The notes beneath the pieces were generated by a model. The model had not been told where the DNA came from, made no database searches, and saw only the letters and a program-made list of their open reading frames with translations. The position numbers were made by a program, and so were the translations under genes. From Bacillota bacterium (lineage in GTDB: Bacteria; Bacillota; Clostridia; Christensenellales; Aristaeellaceae), in NCBI GenBank assembly GCA_963169565.1, contig CAUJDI010000012.1, forward strand, positions 1 to 44,833: a stretch of 44,833 nucleotides of DNA. The letters run 5' to 3'. This document shows positions 15,862 to 23,011 of this stretch, one piece after another (positions within the stretch are counted from its first letter, which is position 1; each line of letters starts with the position of its first letter).

Positions 15862-16818
15862 CTATTTCTGGATCAGGTGGAGCGCGAACCCGGCGATCTC
15901 CTCATTCAGGTAAATGAGCCTGAGCCTTCCGTCTCCCATGCGCTGGGCGCTCTCCTGGATAAAGCTGAACCCGCGCCGCTGAAGGTGCCATTTTGCCCGT
16001 TCGACGCTGTTGCAGGACAGAGCGATGTGCCCGTTGCGGCCGCGGCCCTGCCCGTTCATGACTTCAAAGGCGTCGCCCGCAAAGCTGTTCCCCCCGGCCA
16101 TATGGTTCACGGGCCAGCCGGTCAGGAGGCTCAGCCTCTGTGCCGCTTCGTTCATTTCATTTTCGCCCGCGGTGTTCATGCCGAGGTGGCGCAGTTCAAA
16201 CCCCAGCAGCAGCCGCACCGCCTCCCGGGTCAGCCGCTCGACCCGCTCCCAGTCCTTCGCCGCGATCGCGTCCTCCGGCACCATCCAGCTGCCGCCGCAG
16301 GCCAGCACCTGGGGAACGGCAAGGTATTCCGCGAGGTTCTTTTCATTGATGCCGCCGGTGGGCACGAAGCCGACTTCGCGGTAGGGACCCAGCAGGGCCT
16401 TGATCATCTTCGCCCCGCCCAGCGCCTCGGCGGGAAAGAACTTGACCGCCTTTACCCCCATGCGGAGCGCCGTTTCGATGTCCGTAGGCCCCGCGCAGCC
16501 CGGCAGGATGGGGTAGCCCTTCTCCAGCGCATGGCGAAGCACCTCGGGGTTCATGCCGGGGGTCACCAGGTAACCGGCACCGGCCTTCATGGCGGCATCC
16601 GCCTGGCCGACGCTCAGCACCGTGCCCGCACCCAGCAGCACGTCAGGCAGCGCCTCATGCACCAGCCGGATGGCTTCTTCCGCCGCCGCGGTGCGGAAGG
16701 TGATCTCCGCCACGGGCAGTCCGCCGCGCTTCAGCGCCGCGCAAAGCGGCACCGCGTCCTGCGCGTCCTCCACCTTGATCACCGGGACCAGCCCGGCCAG
16801 GGACAGTTTGTCAATCAT
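15862..16818 (-). CDS. eda: KDPG/KHG aldolase fused to a C-terminal VOC-like domain
   Basis: Residues 1-205 are a class I 2-keto-3-deoxy-6-phosphogluconate aldolase. The Schiff-base lysine is K126 in VKFFPAE, the general acid/base glutamate is E39 in AEITFRT, and PVIKVEDA, GAGTVLSV and PTGGIN are conserved. It splits KDPG into pyruvate and glyceraldehyde 3-phosphate. Bacterial Eda is usually about 210 residues; here about 110 more follow, starting near NEMNEAAQRLSLLTGW. This tail has VOC (glyoxalase-like) features: NGHIALSCNSVERAKWHLQRRGF and ending LNEEIAGFALHLIQK. It lacks an obvious full metal-ligand set and may be structural or regulatory. AAAGGGG lies six bases before the ATG, which overlaps the stop of a 14-codon frame. 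Confidence 0.92.
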   Translation of the reverse strand: MIDKLSLAGLVPVIKVEDAQDAVPLCAALKRGGLPVAEITFRTAAAEEAIRLVHEALPDVLLGAGTVLSVGQADAAMKAGAGYLVTPGMNPEVLRHALEKGYPILPGCAGPTDIETALRMGVKAVKFFPAEALGGAKMIKALLGPYREVGFVPTGGINEKNLAEYLAVPQVLACGGSWMVPEDAIAAKDWERVERLTREAVRLLLGFELRHLGMNTAGENEMNEAAQRLSLLTGWPVNHMAGGNSFAGDAFEVMNGQGRGRNGHIALSCNSVERAKWHLQRRGFSFIQESAQRMGDGRLRLIYLNEEIAGFALHLIQK

Positions 16819-16859
16819 GAGGTACCCCTTTCCTTTTCCGGCATGAAAAACAGCGCCAT
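16815..16859 (-). CDS. 14-codon reading frame coupled to eda (MALFFMPEKERGTS)
   Basis: ATG at 16859-16857, preceded by AGGAG five bases upstream, and stop TGA at 16817-16815 that overlaps the eda ATG as ATGA. It fills the 78-bp gap between kdgF and eda. The good ribosome site and exact coupling suggest it is translated, either to feed ribosomes to eda or as a small protein. No homologue can be recalled. Confidence 0.4.
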   Translation of the reverse strand: MALFFMPEKERGTS

Positions 16860-16874
16860 GATCACTCCTGACGC

Positions 16875-16884
16875 ACAGTATACA
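16875..16884. promoter_or_regulatory. ACAGTATACA motif, possible operator
   Basis: This ten-base sequence with a GTATAC core sits in the kdgF-eda gap, and an identical copy lies upstream of kduI (22129-22138). GTATAC-centred sites are typical of FCD-type GntR regulators such as UxuR/ExuR of hexuronate pathways. No regulator gene is present in the window. Confidence 0.3.
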
Positions 16885-16896
16885 GGGATCTGCCCC

Positions 16897-17217
16897 CTAT
16901 AAAAAGTCCTCCCGGCAGGGGTTGAATACGTCGATCAGGGCCGCATCCTCCAGCGCCTCCGCGCCATGCAGGAGATCCGGCCGGATCAGGATGGAGTCCC
17001 CCCGGGAGACGCGCCGGGTCTCTCCGTCCAGGGTGAACAGCAGGCTGCCCTCGAGTACATAGGTGACCTGCCGGTGCGGGTGCGCGTGCAGGCTGCCTTT
17101 GGCGCCTTTGACGAACCGGATCTCGCACATCATCAGCTCCCCGTCCCAAGCCAGGACCTTCCGGGTCACGCCGGGCTCGCAGGCTTTGGCTTCCCTGTCA
17201 TTGCCGTGAATGATCAT
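16897..17217 (-). CDS. kdgF: KdgF-like cupin, unsaturated uronate linearising enzyme
   Basis: A 106-residue single-domain cupin. Motif 1 HAHPHRQVTYVLEG gives probable metal ligands H44, H46 and Q50, and motif 2 RGDSILIRPDLLHG gives H84. This matches KdgF, which converts 4,5-unsaturated galacturonate or mannuronate monomers to 5-keto-4-deoxyuronate (DKI), the substrate of KduI. The start ATG at 17217 is four bases after the dctM stop. The operon context with eda, kdgK and TRAP genes supports the call; a generic sugar-binding cupin is the alternative. Confidence 0.82.
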   Translation of the reverse strand: MIIHGNDREAKACEPGVTRKVLAWDGELMMCEIRFVKGAKGSLHAHPHRQVTYVLEGSLLFTLDGETRRVSRGDSILIRPDLLHGAEALEDAALIDVFNPCREDFL

Positions 17218-17223
17218 ACAGCC

Positions 17224-18519
17224 TCACAGCAGGCCCGGCAGCCAGAGGGAGATGGCCGGGACGAAGGTGACCAGCATCAGCGCGACGATCATGGTCAGGT
17301 ACATCGGCAGCATGGCGACGGAGGTCTTCTCCAGGGAGGTTTTCCCGATCGCGCAGCCGACGTACAGCGCGCTGCCCACCGGCGGGGTGCACAGCCCGAC
17401 CGCCAGGTTGAAGATCAGCATCACGCCGAAGTGCACCGGGTGCATGCCGATTTCAGGGCTGGTGACCACCGGCAGCAGGATGGGGGTCATGATCATGATC
17501 AGCGGCGCCATGTCCATGAAGCAGCCCAGGAGCAGCAGCAGCGCGTTGATGAGCAGCAGCAGCAGGTACTTGTTGTGCGTCAGGCCCAGCAGCGCGCGGG
17601 TGATCTGCTCCGGGATGCGCAGGTCCGTCATCATAAAGGCGAATGCCTTGGCCGTCGCGATCAGCGTCATCACGATCGCCAGGGTCTTCAGCGACCGGCG
17701 CAGCACGTGCCCGAAATTGCGCAGCTTCGCGGAGCGGAACACGAAATAGGTGATGATGAAGGTGTACACGCAGGCGATCGCCGAGGATTCCGTGGCGGTG
17801 AAGATGCCTGCCGCGATGCCGCCCATGATGATCACAAAAATCATCATCGGGGCGATGGCGCTTAAGAGGATTTTTGCCTTTTTGCCCTTGTAGTCCGCGC
17901 TGTTCCCGACCGGGAAATCATAGTGGCTGGACAGGAACAGGCACAGCACCATCAGGGAGATCCCCAGCAGGATGCCGGGAAGGAGACCGCCGATGAGCAC
18001 CCCGCCGGCGGAAATGCCGGCAGCCAGCGCATACAGGACCATGTTGTGGCTGGGCGGGATCAGCACCCCCTGACAGGCGGTCGTGACGGTCAGGCCAACA
18101 GCAAATTCAGCGCTGTATCCCTGCTTTTTCATCATCGGGATGACGATGGAACCCAGGGAGGAGACGTCCGCCACGGCGGAGCCGGAGATGCCGCCGAAGA
18201 ACATGGAATCCATGATGTTGACGTAGGCCAGACCGCCGCGGAAGCGTCCGACGGCCAGATTGGCCAGCGCGACGATCTTCTCGCTCATCCCGCCCTCGGA
18301 CATGATCTCCCCCATGATGATGAAGAAGGGGATAGCCAGCAGCGCAACATTGTTGGCCCCCAATACCATGGAGTTGATCATCTGTGTCAGATTCGTGCCA
18401 CCGACCAGGGCACTGCCCAGCGTGGCGACCATCAGCGCGAAGGTGATGGGAACGCGCAGCAATATCAGGAAAAAGAAACCGCCGATGAGGATGATGGTGG
18501 CAAGCGTCGCTGTGCTCAT
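17224..18519 (-). CDS. dctM: TRAP transporter large permease (DctM family)
   Basis: A 431-residue very hydrophobic protein with about 12 membrane helices and no signal peptide; it is the ion-coupled channel of a tripartite TRAP importer. Family marks include LRVPITFALMVATLGSAL near the start, FFIIMGEIMSEGGMS, and GGISGSAVADVSSLGSIVIPMM. Its ATG overlaps the dctQ stop as ATGA. Within this operon the likely cargo is an unsaturated uronate or a short oligo-uronide, by context rather than by sequence. Confidence 0.92.
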   Translation of the reverse strand: MSTATLATIILIGGFFFLILLRVPITFALMVATLGSALVGGTNLTQMINSMVLGANNVALLAIPFFIIMGEIMSEGGMSEKIVALANLAVGRFRGGLAYVNIMDSMFFGGISGSAVADVSSLGSIVIPMMKKQGYSAEFAVGLTVTTACQGVLIPPSHNMVLYALAAGISAGGVLIGGLLPGILLGISLMVLCLFLSSHYDFPVGNSADYKGKKAKILLSAIAPMMIFVIIMGGIAAGIFTATESSAIACVYTFIITYFVFRSAKLRNFGHVLRRSLKTLAIVMTLIATAKAFAFMMTDLRIPEQITRALLGLTHNKYLLLLLINALLLLLGCFMDMAPLIMIMTPILLPVVTSPEIGMHPVHFGVMLIFNLAVGLCTPPVGSALYVGCAIGKTSLEKTSVAMLPMYLTMIVALMLVTFVPAISLWLPGLL

Positions 18520-19088
18520 GTCGATGCGTCTCCCGCTTTCTTCTTTCGCTCGCGTTCAACCTGCCCTGTGTAATCCACCTCCGGTTCGGCATGCATCAGG
18601 TCGTCGGGCTTGATGACGCCAAAGAGGAACAGGAGGCTGTCGTAGACGATGATGAGGCCGGCAAACGGAACAGCTATATACTGGACCCAGTTGGGCAGCC
18701 CGGTCATGGGCTGAACGCCCGAAAGACTCATCATCTTCAATACCCGCAGACCCCCATAGTAGAACATGAAGGCTCCGCAGACCAGCACGACAAAGTCTCC
18801 CAGAAAGATCAGCGCTTTCTGCATCTTCCCGTTTTTCCTGAACAGATTGTATACGAAACTGACGCTGATATGGACATGGTCCCGCACCCCCATCGCGCAG
18901 GCCAGGAAAACGAAGACCGCCACCAGCAGGCGCGGGACCTCCTCCGCCCATGCGAGGCCGGTGTTGAACACATAGCGAAGCACGACCGTATAGGTCAGGA
19001 TCAGCACCATGGCGACCAGCGATATATTGGCGATATACCGCAGGATCTTGTGGACGGCGCGGTCAATGTCCCTGAGGATTTTTGCCAA
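18516..19088 (-). CDS. dctQ: TRAP transporter small permease (DctQ family)
   Basis: A 190-residue protein with four predicted membrane helices (for example NISLVAMVLILTYTVVLRYV and a RLLVAVFVFLACAMGV helix) and the family motif GLAWAEEVPRLL. A longer open frame reaches 19208, but GGAGG seven bases before the TTG at 19088 and the conserved start AKILRDIDRAVHKIL support the TTG start. It partners DctM in the membrane and is translationally coupled to it. A strong hairpin (19115-19142) separates it from dctP. Confidence 0.88.
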   Translation of the reverse strand: MAKILRDIDRAVHKILRYIANISLVAMVLILTYTVVLRYVFNTGLAWAEEVPRLLVAVFVFLACAMGVRDHVHISVSFVYNLFRKNGKMQKALIFLGDFVVLVCGAFMFYYGGLRVLKMMSLSGVQPMTGLPNWVQYIAVPFAGLIIVYDSLLFLFGVIKPDDLMHAEPEVDYTGQVERERKKKAGDAST

Positions 19089-19114
19089 GAGCTTGCCTCC
19101 TCCCGGTAAAGAGC

Positions 19115-19142
19115 CGGGAGAAACCCTTTCGGATTTCTCCCG
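19115..19142 (-). promoter_or_regulatory. Intercistronic hairpin between dctP and dctQ
   Basis: On the minus strand CGGGAGAAA and TTTCTCCCG pair perfectly over nine bases with a ten-base loop. There is no T-run, so it should be a leaky stop or an mRNA stabiliser that leaves more of the binding protein than of the permeases, which is common in binding-protein operons. Confidence 0.6.
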
Positions 19143-19159
19143 CTCCAGTGTTGCCGGTA

Positions 19160-20158
19160 TCAGAAATCCTTGCCGATCTCCTTGATCTGGTTGATCAGGT
19201 CCATCCATTGCGCGCCGAATTCCTGGTACAGCGGCAGCATGCGCTCCTCAAACTCCGCCCTGGCTTCAGGGGTGAGTTCGATGACGGTGGTACCGGCCGC
19301 GCGGACGATCTCCTCGGACGAGGCTTCCTTCTTGGCCCACTCGTCGATCTCAAACTGCTGCACGGCGACCGCGCACTCGCGGATGATGGCCATGTCTTCC
19401 GGGCTCAGGTCCTTGAGGGCAGCCTTGGAGGCCAGCATGATCTCCGGCACGCGGGTGTGCTGGTCAAGGATGTAGAATTTCGCCACTTCATAGTCGCCCA
19501 TGTTCTGATAGGTCGGCCAGTTGTTCTCCGCGCCGTTGATGACGCCGGTGGCGATGTTTTCACGGACGGCAGTGGGGCCGATGCCGGTGACCGGGGTCGC
19601 GCCCAGCAGTTCGACCATCCGCTTCATCATCGCGTTGTCCTGCACGCGGATCTTCAGGCCGGCCATGTCGGCGACTGTGTGGACTTCCTTGGTCAGGTAG
19701 AAGCTGCGGCTGCCCGCGTCGTAGTAGCACAGGCCCATCAGGCCGGCAGTCTCATGCTCCTCGATTCCCTTGAGGAAGGATTGCCCGATCTCGCCGTTGA
19801 GCACCGCCCACATGTGAGCGCCGCTTTTGTACAGGTAGGGCATCTGGATCGCGTTGATGGCGGGCACGAAGTTGGACACGGGGGACGCCGAAACGCGGGA
19901 GAAGGCCAGGTCGCCCAGCTGCAGCGCCTCAATGGATGCGGGTTCAGTCTCGTACAGCGTCCCGCCGAGATAGACTTCCACCTTGATGCGGCCTTCCGTC
20001 TTCTCCTCCACCAGGCGGGCGAACTCGACGTCGGCAAGGGCGGTGGGATAGCCTTCCTTGTGGACCTCAGCGAGTTTCAGCACCGTCTGCGCAGACGCGG
20101 CGGACGCCAGGCCCAGGATCAGCGCGACAGCAAGAACCAGTGTCAGGATCCTTTTCAT
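19160..20158 (-). CDS. dctP: TRAP transporter solute-binding protein (DctP family)
   Basis: A 332-residue extracytoplasmic binding protein. Residues 1-23 are a signal peptide (MKRILTLVLAVALILG, cleavage near ASAASAQ). The DctP fold shows in LKLAEVHKEGYPT, ADMAGLKIRVQDNAM (with the arginine that usually grips the substrate carboxylate), GATPVTGIGPTAV and GVINGAENNWPTYQ. A carboxylate-binding arginine fits a uronate cargo. GGAGGAG lies before the ATG at 20158; the frame open to 20305 is not family sequence. It heads the second uronate transcript with its own promoter. Confidence 0.93.
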   Translation of the reverse strand: MKRILTLVLAVALILGLASAASAQTVLKLAEVHKEGYPTALADVEFARLVEEKTEGRIKVEVYLGGTLYETEPASIEALQLGDLAFSRVSASPVSNFVPAINAIQMPYLYKSGAHMWAVLNGEIGQSFLKGIEEHETAGLMGLCYYDAGSRSFYLTKEVHTVADMAGLKIRVQDNAMMKRMVELLGATPVTGIGPTAVRENIATGVINGAENNWPTYQNMGDYEVAKFYILDQHTRVPEIMLASKAALKDLSPEDMAIIRECAVAVQQFEIDEWAKKEASSEEIVRAAGTTVIELTPEARAEFEERMLPLYQEFGAQWMDLINQIKEIGKDF

Positions 20159-20215
20159 AGAAAACTCCTCCTCAGATCTATTGAGCGGCGGTCCTGCCGC
20201 CCTGTTGTTGACCCC

Positions 20216-20245
20216 ATTAAACAACGCGCATGTATTTACTGTCAA
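20216..20245 (-). promoter_or_regulatory. Promoter of the dctPQM-kdgF-eda-kdgK operon
   Basis: TTGACA (20245-20240), 18-bp spacer, TTTAAT (20221-20216) on the minus strand. The -10 is flanked by GTTGTT and AACAAC (a ten-base spacer), a candidate repressor site. A GGCGG/CCGCC hairpin follows in the short leader. Confidence 0.65.
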
Positions 20246-20336
20246 GCCTTTTGCCCATTCCGACAATAAAAGGAACGGGTAAAAACAAGGGAAGTGCGTG
20301 CTCATTCCCGTACCGTATCAAAAAGAGAGTCCCGTC

Positions 20337-21128
20337 TCAGGGCTGCTTGCCGATATAGGCCAGGATGCCGCCGTCCACATACAGGACGTGACCGTTGACA
20401 AAGTCGCTGGCGGCGCTGGCCAGGAACACGGCGGGGCCGACCAGGTCGTCCGTCGTTCCCCACCGCGCGGCGGGCGTGCGGCCGCGGATGAACCGGTCAA
20501 AGGGGTGCATCCCCCCATCCTCCCCCTTTTCCCGCAGAGGCGCGGTCTGCGGCGTGGCGATATAGCCCGGGCCGATCCCGTTGCACTGGATGTTGCGGCT
20601 GCCGTACTCGCTTGCGATGTTGCGGGTGAGCATTTTCAGGCCGCCCTTCGCGGCCGCGTAGGCGCTGACTGTCTCGCGCCCCAGCTCGCTCATCATGGAG
20701 CAGATGTTGATGATCTTCCCGCCGCCGCGCCTGATCATGGACGGGAGGACCGCCTTGGCGCAGATGAAAGGCGCGGTCAGGTCGATGTCGATCACCTTGC
20801 GCCACTCCTCCGCCGGCATCTCCGCCATCGGGATGCGCCTTATGATGCCGGCGTTGTTGACCAGGATATCAACAGGGCCCGCGTCCTGTTCTATTTGCTT
20901 CACCAATGCCTGCACGGAAGGCTCGTCTGTCACATCGCAGACATAGCCCTTTGCGGGAATACCCTTTTCCTGATAGGACGAGAGGCCTTTGTCCACGATG
21001 TCCCCGCTGATGTCATTGAACACGATCCGGGCGCCCGCCTCCGCCAGCCCGCAGCCGATGGCAAAGCCGATGCCGTAGCTGCCGCCGGTGATCCAGGCGG
21101 TCCTGCCCCTTAAGGAAAACAGGTCCAT
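20337..21128 (-). CDS. kduD: SDR oxidoreductase, 2-keto-3-deoxygluconate 5-dehydrogenase (KduD-like)
   Basis: A 263-residue classical short-chain dehydrogenase: cofactor loop GGSYGIG (15-21), NNAG (91-94) and the catalytic S144, Y157, K161. The C-terminal block (HPFDRFIRG, TPAARWG, YVDGGILAYIGKQP) is the form found in Bacillota proteins annotated as KduD or gluconate 5-dehydrogenase. Lying 19 bases after kduI, the reaction is most likely reduction of DKII (2,5-diketo-3-deoxygluconate) to KDG. GGGAGG is seven bases before the ATG at 21128; ATGs at 21143 and 21134 are too close to or ahead of it. Confidence 0.9.
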   Translation of the reverse strand: MDLFSLRGRTAWITGGSYGIGFAIGCGLAEAGARIVFNDISGDIVDKGLSSYQEKGIPAKGYVCDVTDEPSVQALVKQIEQDAGPVDILVNNAGIIRRIPMAEMPAEEWRKVIDIDLTAPFICAKAVLPSMIRRGGGKIINICSMMSELGRETVSAYAAAKGGLKMLTRNIASEYGSRNIQCNGIGPGYIATPQTAPLREKGEDGGMHPFDRFIRGRTPAARWGTTDDLVGPAVFLASAASDFVNGHVLYVDGGILAYIGKQP

Positions 21129-21147
21129 ATCCATTCCTCCCATGGTA

Positions 21148-21978
21148 TCAGTAGAGATCCGACATGGCCACGCCGTCCATGTCGCCGAAGTCCTGATTCT
21201 CGCCCACCATGCCCCAGATGAAGGTGTAGCAGCGCGTACCGCTTGCGGCGTGGATGCTGAAGGAGGGGGAGATCACGGCCTGCTCATTGCGCACGACCAG
21301 GTGGCGGGTCTCCTCAGGCTTGCCCATATAGTGCATGACCAGCGCATCGGCGGGAAGGTTGAAATACAGGTAGACCTCCATCCTGCGCGCGTGGGTATGG
21401 CAGGGCATGGTATTCCAGACGCTGCCGGGCTTCAGCTGGGTCATGCCCATCACCAGCTGGCAGCTTTCCACCTGGCCGGGCAGGATGTACTTGGTGATGA
21501 CCCGGTGATTGCTCTCCTCCAGCGTCCCCAGCTCCACACTCTGGCAATCCTCCGGCCTGATTTTTACCGTTTTGCATTCCCTGTGGGCCGGTGCGCAGTT
21601 GAAATAGAACTTCGCCGGGTTTTTGGGATCATCGCTGGAAAGGGCGATGTCCCGGCTGCCGCGTGAAATATACATCCCGTCCCGGGTACGCAGAGCGTAC
21701 TCCTTCCCGTCCACCGCGATCTTCCCCGCGCCGCCGATGTTGATCAGACCCAGCTCGCGGCGCTGCAGGAAGTACTCGGCGCGCAGCTCATCCCCCGCGT
21801 CGAGCCTGATCGGCTCGGAAACCGGCATCGCACCACCGGCAATGATGCGGTCGATGTGGCTGTAAACGCTCCTGACCTCCCCGGGCACAAATAGCTCTTC
21901 GATCAGAAAAGCCTTCCGCAGCCCCTTCGTATCCATTGACCTGACCTCTTCAGGCGATGAAGCGTATCTGACTTCCAT
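21148..21978 (-). CDS. kduI: 5-keto-4-deoxyuronate isomerase
   Basis: A 276-residue bicupin isomerase that converts DKI to DKII. The zinc ligands known from E. coli KduI are present at nearly the same positions: H194 and H196 in MPCHTHARRMEVY, E201, and H243. Length equals the family norm. GGGGAGG lies six bases before the ATG. It is the first gene of the kduI-kduD transcript, whose promoter is at 22091-22119. Confidence 0.96.
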   Translation of the reverse strand: MEVRYASSPEEVRSMDTKGLRKAFLIEELFVPGEVRSVYSHIDRIIAGGAMPVSEPIRLDAGDELRAEYFLQRRELGLINIGGAGKIAVDGKEYALRTRDGMYISRGSRDIALSSDDPKNPAKFYFNCAPAHRECKTVKIRPEDCQSVELGTLEESNHRVITKYILPGQVESCQLVMGMTQLKPGSVWNTMPCHTHARRMEVYLYFNLPADALVMHYMGKPEETRHLVVRNEQAVISPSFSIHAASGTRCYTFIWGMVGENQDFGDMDGVAMSDLY

Positions 21979-22090
21979 GTTATCCTCCCCATCGTGCAGT
22001 TATTTCCGGCGGTTATGCAAACAAATCAAAGAACGCATCCTGATATAGAGAGAGGATGGTCTGCGCACTGCCGTTTCGGTGCCGCCGCCC

Positions 22091-22119
22091 AGCATACAAT
22101 GTTGCCAGGCTCAGTACAA
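22091..22119 (-). promoter_or_regulatory. Promoter of kduI-kduD
   Basis: TTGTAC (22119-22114), 17-bp spacer, TATGCT (22096-22091) on the minus strand, giving a leader of about 105 nt with no known riboswitch. Confidence 0.5.
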
Positions 22120-22128
22120 AACCTTCTG

Positions 22129-22138
22129 ACAGTATACA
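22129..22138. promoter_or_regulatory. ACAGTATACA motif upstream of kduI
   Basis: Identical to 16875-16884. It lies just upstream of the kduI -35 box, a plausible place for an activator or repressor of the uronate genes. A related TGTATGCTG overlaps the -10 region. Confidence 0.35.
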
Positions 22139-22213
22139 TTGCCGACCGTCTTTTTTCAAATCCGCACGTTTCCAAAAACCGCCGCCTGTCCTGTTGCTCA
22201 GACAGCGGTCCGT

Positions 22214-22243
22214 TTGCCCGCCCCGGCAGATATCTGCTATACT
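22214..22243 (+). promoter_or_regulatory. Promoter of the zinc-ribbon membrane protein gene
   Basis: TTGCCC (22214-22219), 18-bp spacer, TATACT (22238-22243), about 50 bases before the ATG at 22296. Confidence 0.45.
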
Positions 22244-22295
22244 CAGACACGGAAAACCGGGCAGCGCTGCCCGGATGCCTGCGAAGGGAAGGGAC

Positions 22296-22949
22296 ATGCT
22301 GGTCTATTACTGCGCCAAGTGCATGCGCCAGAACGCACGGCCGCAATGCGAGGGATGCGGGCGGAGCCTGGGCAATCCTTCCGTGCGCTACGTATGGGAG
22401 GACAGCCGCATGGCCGTCAGCGACGTCTCCCGTCCGGGGCTGCTGCTGCGGATCGCGGCAGCAGCCTCTGTCCTCACGGTCCTCGTGATGCTGGTGATCG
22501 ATTACGTCCTCAGCGGCTCCGCGGCGTTCACCTATTTTTTCAAGTCCACCGGCATCCTGCCGGCGGCCCTGGCGCTGGGCCTTTCCTTCATCGCGCTGGG
22601 CCTTCTGGTGCTGTTTCTGCAGGGCCGGGAAACGGTGCAGTACATGCTGGACCCAAAGGGCGTGCTGAAACGTACCTGGATCAGGCCGACCAGGGCGGCC
22701 TGCTGGTCGCGCATGATCCGCTATGACAGGAAGGCTTTCCAGAAAAACAATGAAGGCAAGCCTTTCCTCCTGGCGCATGAGGAATACCTGCTCTGGCAGG
22801 ACGCCGCGCGGTACAGGCTCTCCCCCCGCGCCGGCCGCATCACGCTGTACCGGCCGTACGCCTTCACGTTCATGTCGCTGTACCTGCCCCGGCACGAATA
22901 CGACGGCGCGGCGGAGATGGTGGCGGCGAAGCTGAAGAACAAGCGATAG
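22296..22949 (+). CDS. Zinc-ribbon membrane protein of unknown function
   Basis: A 217-residue protein. C6, C9, C18 and C21 (CAKC and CEGC) form a zinc ribbon at the N-terminus. Two membrane helices follow (about 49-73 and 87-108), then a roughly 105-residue cytoplasmic or outside domain rich in Arg and Tyr (EEYLLWQDAARYRL, LYRPYAFTFMSLYLP). The open frame starts at 22056, but the ATG at 22296 has GAAGGGAAGGG directly upstream and begins the conserved part. It is monocistronic between a promoter and a strong hairpin. I do not recognise the family by name. Confidence 0.75.
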   Translation: MLVYYCAKCMRQNARPQCEGCGRSLGNPSVRYVWEDSRMAVSDVSRPGLLLRIAAAASVLTVLVMLVIDYVLSGSAAFTYFFKSTGILPAALALGLSFIALGLLVLFLQGRETVQYMLDPKGVLKRTWIRPTRAACWSRMIRYDRKAFQKNNEGKPFLLAHEEYLLWQDAARYRLSPRAGRITLYRPYAFTFMSLYLPRHEYDGAAEMVAAKLKNKR

Positions 22950-22960
22950 GCCATAAATAT

Positions 22961-22998
22961 GAAATCCCTTCAGGTCCGCTGGATCCGGAAGGGATTTC
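22961..22998. terminator. Strong hairpin between convergent genes
   Basis: GAAATCCCTTC (22961-22971) and GAAGGGATTTC (22988-22998) are perfect 11-base complements. It lies 11 bases after the zinc-ribbon gene and 13 bases after the stop of the minus-strand DUF3048 gene, so it probably ends both transcripts. Confidence 0.7.
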
Positions 22999-23011
22999 TC
23001 ATGGTCTGCTA

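Noticed and set aside
14815-16902. 695-codon plus-strand open frame
   Set aside because: Antisense to kdgK and eda, both with intact active sites.
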